NCBI GenBank assembly: GCA_027487685.1
Contig: JAIYDC010000037.1
Coordinates: 1 to 32,718, forward strand
Reading direction: 5' to 3'
From: Pseudomonadota bacterium
Lineage (GTDB): Bacteria > Bdellovibrionota > Bacteriovoracia > Bacteriovoracales > Bacteriovoracaceae
Length of the DNA: 32,718 bases
Shown here: in pieces, positions 8,727-16,932 of the stretch
Position numbering within the stretch: position 1 is the stretch's first letter
Layout of the letters: the number at the start of each line of letters is the position of its first letter
Program-made: the position numbers and the translations under genes
The notes under the pieces: generated by a model
What the model was told of the DNA's origin: nothing
Database searches by the model: none
What the model saw: the letters and a program-made list of their open reading frames with translations, nothing else

Positions 8727-9304
8727 CAGTTCGCCTCTTTCTCGAGCGCTTCGAGCATCTTGGCCGAGATGTTTTTCCCTTTAAGCCGAGCGATCACTTT
8801 CCCCCGAACCGATGCTGCCTGCTTAATATCGGCTTCAGGGAAGGAGACGAATTCAACGCCACCTTTCTTCAGTTGCACTCGCGCGGCTTCGTTCTCGGCC
8901 ACGGATTTATCGTTTGCTTCTTTGACGAACTTATCAGCTATGGTGAGAATTTTCTGCTGGTGCTCAGGCGAGATCTTAGACCAAACCTTATCTGATACGA
9001 GAAGTGCTCCGATGGAGTAAGCGGTCGGAAAATCCACCAGATACTTTATTTTTGTATGCCACTGGAGAGCGAGAATTCCGAGTGGAGGCGCGTAAGCGGC
9101 ATCGATGATTCCCGTTGAGAGCGAAGATAGGACATCCGGAAGTGCTAGAGGGACACTCACAAGTTGGAGTGTTTCAAGAAGAGCGCCCACAAGGGGGTCC
9201 CCTTCCCAGGACCAGATTTTGATACCTTTGAGTTCATTCAGGTTAGCGACCTTCTTTGTGGACACAACATAGACCTGGCCTATCTCATAGAAACCCAAGT
9301 TCAC
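8726..9304 (-). pseudogene. dctP: dctP, C-terminal part (after the internal stop)
   Basis: This is the C-terminal two thirds of a TRAP periplasmic solute-binding protein. Landmarks are GFYEIGQVYVVSTKK, LNELKGIKIWSWEGDPL, LSTGIIDAAYAPP and SDKVWSKISPEHQQKI, all standard for the DctP fold. The frame stays open upstream from 9304 to 9382 and is the same frame as the N-terminal part at 9383-9697; the two are separated only by one TAA codon. 9304 is merely the first possible (GTG) start, without a convincing ribosome binding site, so it is unlikely to be an independent gene. Either dctP is a recent pseudogene or the TAA is a base-call error at the edge of a long homopolymer. Confidence 0.8.
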
Positions 9305-9368
9305 GAAGCCCTTGGACTTTAGTGCCTGGTTAAATTGAGGCGCCAGGCGACTGAGGGCGGTCGAAGCC

Positions 9369-9384
9369 TTTTTTTTTTTTTTTT
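9369..9384. repeat. 16-nt homopolymer tract inside dctP
   Basis: Sixteen consecutive Ts on the plus strand (A16 on the coding strand) directly abut five As (T5 on the coding strand). The tract encodes a run of lysines where related proteins have a mixed hinge sequence, and it creates the TAA stop at its edge. It is the longest mononucleotide run noticed in the window. Confidence 0.95.
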
Positions 9385-9697
9385 AAAAAGTGAATGGTAC
9401 CTCCATCGCACGGACATCTCCGTGAATATCACCGAGGGTCTTGCCTGTAAAAATACCTCCGTGGAGCTGACCGATCCTCACTTTCCGTAAGACATCAGGC
9501 TCATCACCGGAAACGCCCCCGTAATAGACCTTAAAGCTGACACCTCCGGCAGTGGCAGTGTCGACCTCACGGGAGAGTTTTTTTAGGCTGTTGCCCCAGG
9601 TCGTCCCTTCCGGCACCAGAACGGCGAGCTTAATTTGCTGAGCGGAAAAGGCATTGAGGGAAAAGAGGATACCGAGGAGTGCGATTAACTTGAACAT
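9383..9697 (-). pseudogene. dctP: dctP, N-terminal part (ends at internal TAA)
   Basis: This is the first 104 residues of the TRAP solute-binding protein. It has a signal peptide (MFKLIALLGILFSLNAFSA) and the mature start QQIKLAVLVPEGTTW, followed by KVYYGGVSGDEPDVLRKVRIGQLHGG, the usual DctP N-terminal domain. It ends at PFTF-stop, exactly where homologues continue with the 'PF.F+' hinge. AAGGTG precedes the ATG, 11 nt after tatT ends. The stop is TAA at 9385-9383, formed by the last T of a T5 run and the first As of an A16 run (minus-strand sense). One T-to-A change would give a full-length protein of about 323 residues with the normal spacing to the next conserved Leu. Confidence 0.85.
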
Positions 9698-9708
9698 ATG
9701 TCACCTTG

Positions 9709-10644
9709 TTAAAAGATTTTGTCTTTGTACTTCTCTACCACCAGAAACCGCTTCTTCGCGATGCTGTTAAAGAGGTTGAGTTCCCGAACGCGACGGTAGG
9801 GCGACGTATTCTCGAGGTTATCTCGGTTCAGGTCATCCCACTTCGCAAGCTCGGCGCGAAGTTCTTTGGCCTCACGCTCGTACTTGTCACGGTCCATTGC
9901 GGGTATAAGAAGATACTGAATATAACTCATTCTGATGAGCAAATTCTGCGGATTCTTCACAATCGCTTCTCGAAAGAGCGCCTCCCCCCGTTCTGGATTT
10001 CCACCGAGCATTTTCGGCCGTGAGGCTTCATACTGAGCATAAAAGATGTCACATACGTTGTGCTCGATCTTCGGGTCCAACTCGCAGACCCGGTCAAAGA
10101 TCAACTTCACCTTGGGCACCTGGGCAATGAGCGCGATATTGTCCCGCTGAAGGTTAATCAAACTGCCCCAGGCCTGGGCAGTATAAAGAAGTGGAATCAC
10201 CTGCTCCTTCCCTAAACCCTGAAGCTTTTTGAGGAGGTTTTGTTCGTCCCCAAGAAGATCGGTGCGTGAAATGCTATGCTCAGCAAGAAAGGTCACTCCC
10301 AGGTCGAGGGCGCGAGTGTAAAAGGTGATTGCGTCCCGCCTTGCCTCAGACTCCTCCACTCCCTTGAGCTCGTCCTCAAAGGCCAGGGTCTCCGGAACAG
10401 CAAAAGCGTAGCCAGCGTAGCTTTTGACCAACACCCCAAGGAGGGCCGTGTTACCCGGGTCTTGTTCCCATAAAAGCTCGAGAAGCTTTATGTTGGCCGG
10501 GGCCGAAGCCCGGAAGAAATCCCAGTTCCCTTCCTTTGTAATTCCATCGGAGGACTTCATAAAGACCGGTGCTGAAGCTCGAATGGCCATTTTTTGAAGG
10601 GAGCAAGAGCTCAATAAAAGTAGCACAGGAAGGAATCGATGCAT
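9709..10644 (-). CDS. tatT: TRAP transporter T-component lipoprotein (TatT family)
   Basis: Predicted lipoprotein of the TatT family, which in tetratricopeptide-associated TRAP transporters (TPATs, described in Treponema) binds the periplasmic solute-binding protein. The lipobox LSSC ends at Cys14 after a short hydrophobic signal. The mature part is about 295 residues of helical hairpins resembling TPR repeats, including KSYAGYAFAVPE, YTRALDLG and FDRVCELDP...DIFYAQYEASRP...GNPERGEALFREAI. I chose the ATG at 10644, preceded by AGGGTGG, over the in-frame GTG at 10653, which has no spaced ribosome binding site. It is first in the operon and lies 11 nt before dctP, supporting a shared transporter role. 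Confidence 0.85.
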   Translation of the reverse strand: MHRFLPVLLLLSSCSLQKMAIRASAPVFMKSSDGITKEGNWDFFRASAPANIKLLELLWEQDPGNTALLGVLVKSYAGYAFAVPETLAFEDELKGVEESEARRDAITFYTRALDLGVTFLAEHSISRTDLLGDEQNLLKKLQGLGKEQVIPLLYTAQAWGSLINLQRDNIALIAQVPKVKLIFDRVCELDPKIEHNVCDIFYAQYEASRPKMLGGNPERGEALFREAIVKNPQNLLIRMSYIQYLLIPAMDRDKYEREAKELRAELAKWDDLNRDNLENTSPYRRVRELNLFNSIAKKRFLVVEKYKDKIF

Positions 10645-10653
10645 TATACCCAC

Positions 10654-10958
10654 CCTAACTCATCAATTTTACGTTCCTTAAAGTTTAGTAAAGTTCAATA
10701 GATTCGGGTACAAAATAAGCAATCGGTAAAAATTCACCGGATTTCCAAGTCCGTCACGATGAGTGCTATACTCATAACAAAGACGCAGAATTGAAGAATT
10801 GGCTCAAGAATCCTTTAGTCAGCTCCGAAAAGTTTTTTACGTCATAACAGGAGTAGCGAATTGGGATATAAAACCCCTGATCGTAGCGCCGCCTAGAACG
10901 ACTCGTCGACAGCTGAGGGTTCAGGCGCCATTAAAAACGCACTTAACCCGAGGTTATT
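10654..10958. other. Intergenic region between tatT (minus) and a small gene (plus)
   Basis: About 300 nt hold divergent control regions. I see a good extended -10 for the plus strand at 10764-10772 (annotated separately) and a leader of about 180 nt before the small gene. An imperfect hairpin CGGT...ACCG lies near 10725-10739. No gene was found. Short plus-strand frames here lack ribosome binding sites. Confidence 0.5.
10743..10772 (+). promoter_or_regulatory. Candidate extended -10 promoter for the 57-residue gene
   Basis: TGC-TATACT at 10764-10772 is an extended -10 element (five of six matches to TATAAT plus the TG). A poor -35, TTCCAA at 10743-10748, lies 18 nt upstream. The expected transcript has a leader of about 180 nt before the ATG at 10959. 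Confidence 0.35.
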
Positions 10959-11132
10959 ATGAAAACGAAAGAGACCCTAGAACCGAAGTTCCTTCCCCTT
11001 GAAAAAATGCAGAAAACAAAGCCTAAGAGCCTTCGCCCGATGCGCTCGATGGTTGCCGTGCGAAGCCTTAAACCGCGAACGGCCGTCGCAACTCTTGTCA
11101 CCAAAGACGAGGTTGAACTCTCCCGCGACTAA
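10959..11132 (+). CDS. Small basic protein of 57 residues, unknown
   Basis: A short frame with a good ribosome binding site: GAGG ends about 6 nt before the ATG. The product begins MKTKETLEPKFLPLEKMQK, is rich in Lys, Arg and Pro (for example KPKSLRPMRS and RSLKPRTAVATLVTK) and ends ELSRD. It has no signal peptide or membrane helix. Its basic, extended middle would suit a nucleic-acid- or ribosome-associated peptide, but that is a guess. The TAA stop overlaps the stop of the convergent gene (shared CTAA), the same arrangement seen at two other convergent pairs in the window, which supports it being real. Confidence 0.55.
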   Translation: MKTKETLEPKFLPLEKMQKTKPKSLRPMRSMVAVRSLKPRTAVATLVTKDEVELSRD

Positions 11133-11557
11133 AAATTCTTCTCGATGTCGGCCCGCAACCGGGTCTGGATCTCAGAAAGCTTCCTGAGCTGCCGCTCGTG
11201 GATGAATCCGAGGTATTTCTTTTTGGCATCAAACATAACGGCCGTTGCTTCTATGTAGGCCTTCTTAAGCTCACGCATGCAGAGCTGCTTCTGACTAGGC
11301 TCGACAGTTTTTCCAGATGCATTCGCCGCTTCTCCGGCACAGTATAGCTTCTCTTCCTCAACAGCGTTTTCAATCCCCTTCACTGTCTGGTTAAAGAGTT
11401 CCTCAAACTCGGGGCCATCTTTCATTTCCAGGCCTCGGAGCTTTTGCACCAAAACCGGGATCCGGGAATTTGCTGACTTCTCGCCTGCGAAATCGAAGAG
11501 ATCTGCACTGGCGGGAAGTGAGAGGAAGAATAAAACTAAGAGAATAAGTTGTGCCAT
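11129..11557 (-). CDS. Small secreted protein of unknown function
   Basis: A 142-residue protein with a clear signal peptide (MAQLILLVLFFLSLPASA, cleavage after residue 18). The mature part is helical and charged, with two cysteines (YCAGEA and QLCMREL) that may pair. I do not recognise the family. Its start lies inside the end of maf (22-nt overlap), making it the third gene of a FecR-like/maf/secreted-protein operon. The charged repeats near the C-terminus (RQLRKLSEIQTRLRADIEK) suggest a helical bundle or coiled coil. Confidence 0.7.
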   Translation of the reverse strand: MAQLILLVLFFLSLPASADLFDFAGEKSANSRIPVLVQKLRGLEMKDGPEFEELFNQTVKGIENAVEEEKLYCAGEAANASGKTVEPSQKQLCMRELKKAYIEATAVMFDAKKKYLGFIHERQLRKLSEIQTRLRADIEKNF

Positions 11558-12189
11558 ATTTTTTCATCCGGGTGTTTTAAAGCAAGGAACGATGCCGTTT
11601 CGCGAACAAAGCGGCTAAGTGGAAAACCGACGACATTAGCGTAGTCGCCTTCAACACGGGAAATAAACGTAAGTGATGGGCCCTGAATCCCATAGGCGCC
11701 GGCCTTGTCAAGCGAGTCTCCGGTATCAAGATAACGCTCGAGAAGGGGCGAAGGAATCTTGTCAAAAGTAACCCTAGACTCCTCGACGAAGCTAAATCCA
11801 TCGACTTTGCCGCCATGAGCGTAGCGGACTGCAACCGCAGTGAAAACCGAATGAGTCTTTCCTTCAAGCTCCAGCAAAAAGCGTCGTGCCTCGTCCCGGT
11901 CCTTGGGCTTTCCATAGATTCGAGTCCCAAGAGTGACGATGGTATCGGCCGAAACGACGAAGAGTCCGTCGGCGCTGATTCGGCACTGGTCAAACACCGC
12001 CGCTCCCTTGGCCTGAGCGATCTCGAGTGAAAAAACCGCCGGATCCGTCGCCGATGATTCTTCAGGCACATTGAGGCTCAGGACCTCAAATGGGACCTTA
12101 AGGTGACCTAAGAGTTCGCGCCTACGAGGTGACGCTGAAGCGAGAATGAGTTTTAGCTTAGAACTTTCCATGCGTAAGGATCCAGACAT
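11536..12189 (-). CDS. maf: Maf-family nucleoside triphosphate pyrophosphatase
   Basis: Predicted cytoplasmic house-cleaning enzyme that hydrolyses dTTP/UTP and modified nucleotides to monophosphates and pyrophosphate. Family motifs are complete: LASASPRRRELLG near the N-terminus, FVVSADTIV with the catalytic Asp, YGKPKD, DKAGAYGIQG and VEGDYANVVGFPL. These favour the YhdE-like dTTPase/UTPase group. Two in-frame ATGs are possible: 12189 gives 217 residues and 12171 (MESSKLK) gives 211; the second begins just before the core and is plausible. It overlaps both the upstream FecR-domain gene and the downstream secreted-protein gene. Confidence 0.92.
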   Translation of the reverse strand: MSGSLRMESSKLKLILASASPRRRELLGHLKVPFEVLSLNVPEESSATDPAVFSLEIAQAKGAAVFDQCRISADGLFVVSADTIVTLGTRIYGKPKDRDEARRFLLELEGKTHSVFTAVAVRYAHGGKVDGFSFVEESRVTFDKIPSPLLERYLDTGDSLDKAGAYGIQGPSLTFISRVEGDYANVVGFPLSRFVRETASFLALKHPDEKIWHNLFS

Positions 12190-13669
12190 AGTACTTCAGG
12201 TCATTGAACTCGCGGACTCGAATATTCTTCTTATCATAGCGGGACTTGAGCCCCAAAAGATAGTGGTTTAAGCTCGCACGGTAGAGATCTTCCGGAAGCT
12301 CCTTCTGGATCGCCTCTCCACTTGCTTCGAGTCTTGTCAGGAGATTTTCCACTGAACGCAGATTCGTGGTTTCGACCCTGCGGGTATATTCAATGAGGAA
12401 TTGGAAGCGGCGATTAGCCTCCTCTCCCCAGACGGTGTAACCAAAGTTCTGGGCCAGCGTATCGGGGAAGTTTAGAGCGCCCACGACAGGGAGTGTAAAT
12501 TTCTGGACCCACCGTTCCCGGGCGAGTTCGATGGTCCGAATCCGACGCGTCAAAAGTTCAAGCAACTGAAGGGTTCCGTTGCCACCAGGAACCGGTGCGT
12601 AGCTGCGCCCTGCTGCACCGATACTGTACCACTGATCGTCTTTAATACTCATCGCCTCCGCTTGAGCGTACCCTCTGAGAAACAGAGCAACGTCTGCATC
12701 ACGACCTAACCTGCGCTTAAAAAACGACTCACCACCTACCTGATGGACAACATTGAGGCTGACGTTCTTTGCCACCAGTGTTCCATTTGGTGCCACCATC
12801 ATGAGTTTGGTCGGAAGTGTCAGGCGTAAATTATTTTCTTCAATCAGCGAGTTCAGGGCCATGACCTGTTTTTCCACCGCCTGACCCTCCAGATCCATGA
12901 ACTGTGCAACACGTTCCCGGTCTGATCCTTTTTGGAACTGCTCCCGTTCGAAAAACTGCCGATTCGCGTCTCGCACCATAAGAGGAAGACTCAGGGAATC
13001 TGTCTCCGGGGCCTGTTCGATCTGTAAAGGCATGCGGCCTCGAGGATGCCAGAACACATGGCCTTGATTAAGACGAAGAAGGAAGAAAACTTCCGTTTTC
13101 GTAAAGTTCAGCTCCTGGAATGAGACCGAAGTCTGGGCCGAAAGACGAATGAGGGTGCCGTCCATTAGGTAAACCCAGGCAACAGTGTCTGGGCCGGTTC
13201 GGAGTTCATCGCCCTCAAGGACTCGTGATAAGTGTTGGACCTTAGCACCCCTTGATCCGCGATAAATGGAGCAGGAGCCGCGGCACTGCAGGACTTTTCC
13301 GAACAGTCCGCGCAACTGAGACTGCCGGACCCGGAGCTTCCAGTCGGGAGTTACATCTTTTATCTCCCGCTCCAAAATCCACTTCGAGATCGAGAGGAAC
13401 TCCTCAGGATCCTGACCTTCCCATGGGATGATCGAGTGGCCCTGACCTTTGTGCGGTACTTCGAGATCAATGATCGTCTGCTCTGGAGTGACCTGCCAGT
13501 CTTCCTTCTGATTGAGCTCTGGAGTGGTGAATCTTTGCTCCCCTTTGAGTTCCGGAAGAACCTCAGTCTCAAGACCAAGGAAATCATCTACTGCTTCGGT
13601 TTGCGCTAAGAGCGCTCCCGGCAGAAGTAATAGACTCAGGGCATAAGCTGACCAAATCAGTTTTTTCAT
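12158..13669 (-). CDS. Periplasmic FecR-domain protein
   Basis: A 503-residue exported protein with an N-terminal signal peptide (MKKLIWSAYALSLLLLPGALLAQ). Residues about 125-215 match a FecR domain: GKVLQCRGSCSIYRG, then LEGDELRTGPDTVAWVYLMDG and LIRLSAQTSVSF. This fold occurs in periplasmic signalling or scaffold proteins, often with peptidoglycan- or sigma-factor-linked functions. Unlike true FecR it has no N-terminal cytoplasmic anti-sigma segment, and no sigma factor is nearby, so classical iron signalling is unlikely. The C-terminal 270 residues are unrecognised and mostly helical. It heads an operon with maf and a small secreted protein. Confidence 0.8.
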   Translation of the reverse strand: MKKLIWSAYALSLLLLPGALLAQTEAVDDFLGLETEVLPELKGEQRFTTPELNQKEDWQVTPEQTIIDLEVPHKGQGHSIIPWEGQDPEEFLSISKWILEREIKDVTPDWKLRVRQSQLRGLFGKVLQCRGSCSIYRGSRGAKVQHLSRVLEGDELRTGPDTVAWVYLMDGTLIRLSAQTSVSFQELNFTKTEVFFLLRLNQGHVFWHPRGRMPLQIEQAPETDSLSLPLMVRDANRQFFEREQFQKGSDRERVAQFMDLEGQAVEKQVMALNSLIEENNLRLTLPTKLMMVAPNGTLVAKNVSLNVVHQVGGESFFKRRLGRDADVALFLRGYAQAEAMSIKDDQWYSIGAAGRSYAPVPGGNGTLQLLELLTRRIRTIELARERWVQKFTLPVVGALNFPDTLAQNFGYTVWGEEANRRFQFLIEYTRRVETTNLRSVENLLTRLEASGEAIQKELPEDLYRASLNHYLLGLKSRYDKKNIRVREFNDLKYYVWILTHGKF

Positions 13670-13712
13670 TGCGATATCCTGTAGTTTTCTCTTCGGTACT
13701 GGGACTAGAAAA

Positions 13713-13741
13713 TTTACGGAAAGGGCCCGGTCTGATAACTT
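13713..13741 (+). promoter_or_regulatory. Candidate promoter of ileS
   Basis: TTTACG at 13713-13718 and an extended -10 (TGATAACTT, hexamer 13736-13741) are separated by 17 nt, about 43 nt before the ileS start. Both hexamers are imperfect. No T-box-like leader fits in this short space. Confidence 0.35.
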
Positions 13742-13783
13742 AGGTGCACATTCTTACCCTTTTCACGCACCCCCGGAGACCGT

Positions 13784-16700
13784 ATGGAACCAGAGACTGC
13801 CCGCGAGACCGAAAACTTTTCCTTTTCCCAGGCCGAGAGATCCATTCTGAAGCTCTGGCAAGAGAGAGACATCTTTAAGAAAACTCTGGAGAAGACTCGG
13901 CAAGGTAAGAACTACATCTTTTACGACGGGCCCCCTTTCGCCACTGGTCTTCCCCACCATGGGCACATTGTGGCCTCAACTTTAAAAGACGTCGTCCCTC
14001 GCTACTTTACGATGAAGGGTTTCTACGTTGACCGCCGCTTCGGCTGGGACTGCCACGGTCTTCCGATTGAGCAGGAGATCGATAAGAAGTTTCAGATGTC
14101 GGCTTCAGACTTCGTCGCCCTTCACGGAGTTAAAAAGTATAACGATGAATGCCGGGGAATCGTTGACCGGTATGTAAATGAATGGGAAAAAACCATCAGT
14201 CGCTTAGGTCGCTGGGTCGATTTTAAGAACGACTACAAGACCATGGACCTGAAATTCATGGAATCCACCTGGTGGGTTTTCAAGTCCATCTGGGACAAAG
14301 GCCTCATCTATCAGGGAAATAAGATTGTTCCTTACTCCCCCACCCTACAAACCGCACTCTCAAACTTTGAGGCAGGACAAAACTACCAGGACGTCCAGGA
14401 TCCAGCAGTCACGATCCTTTTCAGAACTGCCCAGGATCCAAACACCTACCTCGCGGCCTGGACGACCACTCCATGGACTCTTCCGGCCAACCTCTCTCTT
14501 TGCGTTCACCCTGAAATCGAGTACATCAAAATCCGGGATCTAGAAAAAAATCATTTCATCATCCTCGCCAAGGAGCGGCTTGAATCCTACAAGAAGGTCC
14601 TGAAATACGAAGAAGTCGAAACCATGACTGGGGCCCAGCTCAAAGGCCTCTGCTACGAGCCCCTTTTCCCCTATTACTCAGAGCTCGCTACGAAAGGTTA
14701 TTTTGTCGTCCTAAACGACGAGTATGTCACCACTGGCGACGGTACGGGAATCGTGCATCAGGCACCGGGCTTTGGTGAGGACGATAACCGGGTCATGAAG
14801 GCCGCTGGCCTGAGTGAAGTCGTAGTTCCTCTCGACTCTTCGGCGAGGTTCGTGGCCCCGGTTTCGGACTTTGCCGGTAAATACATCAAAGATGCAGACA
14901 AAGAGATCATCAAAAGCCTCAAGGACAGAGGCCAGCTCCTTCTTCAGTCGACTCTCGTGCATAGCTACCCGATGTGCTACCGCACAGACACCCCGCTGAT
15001 TTATCGAGCGATGCCACAGTGGTATCTGGCGGTCGAAAAAATCAAGGACCGGATGCTTAAGGCCAACCAACAAATCACTTGGGTTCCGGAGAGCATAAAA
15101 GAAGGACGCTTTGGAAAATGGCTTGAGAATGCCCGAGATTGGGCCATCTCTCGAACCCGCGTGTGGGGAACACCCCTGCCGATCTGGCTCAACGACGAAT
15201 CGGGCCAGGCCATCTGCATGGGTTCAATCGCCGACCTCAAAAAGTATACCGGAGTAGAGGTCACTGACCTCCATCGGGAGTACGTCGACGACCTGACCTT
15301 CACACTAAACGGAGAGACCGGGACCTACCGGCGGATCCCAGAGGTTCTTGACTGCTGGTTTGAGTCAGGCTCTATGCCCTACTCCCAGCTCCACTACCCG
15401 TTCGAGAATCAAGATGTTTTCAAGGACGGATTCCCGGCCGAGTTCATTGCCGAGGGCCTGGATCAAACCCGTGGTTGGTTCTATACTCTCACCGTGCTCT
15501 CGACCGCTCTCTTCGACAAGCCTGCGTTTAAAAACGTGATCGTTAACGGCATGGTCCTGGCGGCCGACGGCAAGAAGATGTCCAAGCGTCTTAGGAACTA
15601 CACTCCGCCGGACGAGCTGATTGAGACTTTCGGCGCAGATGCCCTGCGCCTCTTCCTGATCAACTCTGGTCTCGTGAGGGCCGAAGAACTCCGCTTCACT
15701 GATGACGGGGTGAAAGATATGGTCCGCCGGGCCCTTCTTCCTTGGTACAACTCGTTTAAGTTCTTCACCACCTACGCCAGAGTGGACGGCTGGAAGGCCC
15801 AGGCCGCGATCACGCCGACGGATAACATCCTAGACCGGTGGCTACTCTCGAAACTCCAAACCCTCGTGAAGAACGTCGATCATGAGATGCAAAACTACCG
15901 ACTCTACAACGTAGTGCCCGAGCTCTTTAATTTCATCGAAGACCTCACGAACTGGTACATCCGACTCAACCGCCGCCGGTTCTGGGATGAGGGGATGTCT
16001 GCAGACAAGTCAGCCGCTTACGCAACCCTCTACACCACCCTCGAAGGTTTATCGCGCCTCATGGCCCCATTCACGCCATTCCTGGCCGACTACATCTACC
16101 AGGAACTGCGTTCCTTCGGTGCCAAGACCGAAGAATCGGTTCACCTCTGTGCATACCCTGAGGCCCGCCAAGAGCTCATCAACGGAACTCTCGAGGTCGC
16201 GGTTGGTCGAATGCAGCAGGTAGTTCTCTTAGGGCGGCAGAAGCGCATCCTGGAAGGTGTTAAAGTCAAGACACCCCTGAAAACCCTCACGGCCATTCAC
16301 CAGGACGCAGAACTCCTCGCTGAGCTTCGAAAGCTTGAGGAGTATGTGAAGACGGAGCTCAACGTGAAGACCGTTGATTACAAAACCAATGAGGAAGACT
16401 ATGTCGTTCTCTCAGCAAAGCCTAACCTGCCGGTGCTCGGAAAGAAACTCGGTAAAGAGATGGGGGCCTTCAAAGCACTGATCGAAAAACTTTCCTCTGC
16501 CGACGTCCAGAAAATTGAGGCCGGAGGGAAAGTGACCCTAAAAGGCATCGACTTTGATGCTACGGAGATCCTCGTGCTTCGGAACGCTAAGCCGGGGACT
16601 CAGGCGCTTACCAACCGGCTCATGACCATCGATTTAGACTGCACTCTTGATCAGGATCTTATCGAAGAAGGCCTGGCGCGAGAAATGGTCAACCGAATCC

Positions 16701-16918
16701 AGAAGACCAGAAAGGACGCGAACTTCAATGTCGCCGACCGCATCAACATCGTTATCCATTCTTCGCCAGAGCTGGCCGCAATTTTCGAGAAGTACCGCAG
16801 TTATATCGCGGCCGAAACACTTATGGTCACCGGAACTCTTTCAGACACAAGACCCCATGGCGCCATCCTGCATGAGATCGACGAGGCCCCGTTTGAAGTT
16901 TTAGCGAGTAGAGTCTAG
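13784..16918 (+). CDS. ileS: Isoleucyl-tRNA synthetase, long (type 2) form
   Basis: Class I aminoacyl-tRNA synthetase that charges tRNA-Ile in the cytoplasm. The HIGH-type motif is GLPHHGH (residues 55-61) and KMSKR is at 598-602. The editing domain lies between them (TTTPWTLPANLSL and GIVHQAPGFGEDD are visible). The anticodon-binding region follows from about residue 690. At 1044 residues, with the 'FxxGPPFATGLPHHGH...GWDCHGLPIE' signature and no C-terminal zinc cysteines, it is the eukaryote-like IleS2 type. Members of that type are often insensitive to mupirocin; resistance here is inferred, not shown. GGAG stands 7 nt before the ATG. Confidence 0.97.
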   Translation: MEPETARETENFSFSQAERSILKLWQERDIFKKTLEKTRQGKNYIFYDGPPFATGLPHHGHIVASTLKDVVPRYFTMKGFYVDRRFGWDCHGLPIEQEIDKKFQMSASDFVALHGVKKYNDECRGIVDRYVNEWEKTISRLGRWVDFKNDYKTMDLKFMESTWWVFKSIWDKGLIYQGNKIVPYSPTLQTALSNFEAGQNYQDVQDPAVTILFRTAQDPNTYLAAWTTTPWTLPANLSLCVHPEIEYIKIRDLEKNHFIILAKERLESYKKVLKYEEVETMTGAQLKGLCYEPLFPYYSELATKGYFVVLNDEYVTTGDGTGIVHQAPGFGEDDNRVMKAAGLSEVVVPLDSSARFVAPVSDFAGKYIKDADKEIIKSLKDRGQLLLQSTLVHSYPMCYRTDTPLIYRAMPQWYLAVEKIKDRMLKANQQITWVPESIKEGRFGKWLENARDWAISRTRVWGTPLPIWLNDESGQAICMGSIADLKKYTGVEVTDLHREYVDDLTFTLNGETGTYRRIPEVLDCWFESGSMPYSQLHYPFENQDVFKDGFPAEFIAEGLDQTRGWFYTLTVLSTALFDKPAFKNVIVNGMVLAADGKKMSKRLRNYTPPDELIETFGADALRLFLINSGLVRAEELRFTDDGVKDMVRRALLPWYNSFKFFTTYARVDGWKAQAAITPTDNILDRWLLSKLQTLVKNVDHEMQNYRLYNVVPELFNFIEDLTNWYIRLNRRRFWDEGMSADKSAAYATLYTTLEGLSRLMAPFTPFLADYIYQELRSFGAKTEESVHLCAYPEARQELINGTLEVAVGRMQQVVLLGRQKRILEGVKVKTPLKTLTAIHQDAELLAELRKLEEYVKTELNVKTVDYKTNEEDYVVLSAKPNLPVLGKKLGKEMGAFKALIEKLSSADVQKIEAGGKVTLKGIDFDATEILVLRNAKPGTQALTNRLMTIDLDCTLDQDLIEEGLAREMVNRIQKTRKDANFNVADRINIVIHSSPELAAIFEKYRSYIAAETLMVTGTLSDTRPHGAILHEIDEAPFEVLASRV

Positions 16919-16932
16919 TGGTCTAGGCGGGG

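Noticed and set aside
9302-9304. GTG as an independent start for a second binding-protein gene
   Set aside because: The frame is open and similar to DctP upstream of this codon, and no ribosome binding site precedes it, so it is the remainder of dctP.
10645-10650. TATAAT-like hexamer on the minus strand at the tatT start
   Set aside because: It overlaps the tatT start codon, so it could not drive the full gene, and the nearest -35-like TTGATG is only 12 nt away.
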